A stretch of DNA of 21,833 bases from the IMG/VR virus record IMGVR_UViG_3300031951_001363, positions 1 to 21,833 of that record. The stretch is one strand, 5' to 3'. The position numbers and the translations under genes are program-made. The notes below the pieces were generated by a model, which was not told the DNA's origin, ran no database searches, and saw only the letters and a list, made by a program, of their open reading frames with translations. Each line of letters opens with the position of its first letter. Position 1 is the stretch's first letter. Below are positions 21,639 to 21,833 of the stretch, piece after piece. The stretch comes from a virus.

Positions 21639-21833
21639 TTAAATTATAACCCCTTTCTGTGTTTTTTCAATATACTTTTTGAAGGTAAAAATATTATAAA
21701 ACATATTTTTTAATTGTTCTGCATCAGCATCTTCGTCAATAAAATCTACTAATTTGATTGACCATTTTTCTTGCAAACCAAATTGTTCATCATAACGCTT
21801 ATTTAAAAGACCAGCTACAATCGGATTAGAGGT
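21639..21833 (-). CDS. C-terminal end of an unidentified gene (5' truncated by window edge)
   Basis: A frame open from the right window edge gives 64 residues and a TAA stop at 21641-21639. Visible text includes AGLLNKRYDEQFGLQEKW, LVDFIDEDADAEQLKNMFYN and YIEKTQKGVII. It is a mixed-charge, helical C-terminus. I do not recognise the family. The stop is 2 nt before the ATG of the kinase-like gene, so the two are probably in one operon. Confidence 0.7.
   Translation of the reverse strand, partial: TSNPIVAGLLNKRYDEQFGLQEKWSIKLVDFIDEDADAEQLKNMFYNIFTFKKYIEKTQKGVII

Overview
The window is a piece of a T4-type contractile-tailed phage genome (Caudoviricetes, myovirus). Every gene I can support reads on the minus strand, so transcription runs from the high to the low coordinates. 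Genes are packed tightly: several overlap by 1 to 11 nt and the longest gene-free stretch is under 100 nt. Base composition is very AT-rich. Almost no start codon has a Shine-Dalgarno sequence; many instead have an ATAAAT(A/T)-type element just upstream. This would fit a host group that makes little use of Shine-Dalgarno pairing (for example Bacteroidota), but the sequence does not prove the host. I see no tRNA, rRNA, CRISPR array or insertion sequence.

Layout in transcription order. (1) 21833-20676: a partial gene, a P-loop kinase-like gene and a small conserved-looking gene, closed by a strong intrinsic terminator. (2) 20578-16129: the T4 recombination/replication block, uvsX, gp41 helicase, a small gene in the position of T4 gene 33, gp59 helicase loader and gp32 ssDNA-binding protein. 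(3) 16115-13583: GTP cyclohydrolase I (folE), a proline-rich small protein, the gp45 sliding clamp and two small unknown genes. (4) 13574-10146: the large terminase gene (T4 gene 17), broken into two ORFs. (5) 10149-1: virion genes, namely a tube-like protein, tail sheath, tail tube, a second tube-like protein, two gp26/gp51-like genes, tape measure, a tube-initiator-like protein, a gp53-like wedge protein and a truncated gene.

The outstanding feature is the terminase. The upstream ORF carries the ATPase Walker A and Walker B motifs and ends in a 33-residue N-intein beginning with Cys. The downstream ORF begins with a 111-residue C-intein ending His-His-Asn, followed by Thr and the rest of the terminase, including the nuclease triad. 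Between them lies a complete 398-residue gene that looks like a homing endonuclease: six clustered cysteines, a NUMOD3-like stretch and a C-terminal PD-(D/E)XK/Vsr-like nuclease domain. This matches the 'fractured gene' arrangement, in which a split intein flanks a homing endonuclease gene. Here the split is of the rare atypical kind, with a very short N part and a long C part as in the AceL-TerL intein. Trans-splicing would rebuild a terminase of about 599 residues, close to T4 gp17 (610).
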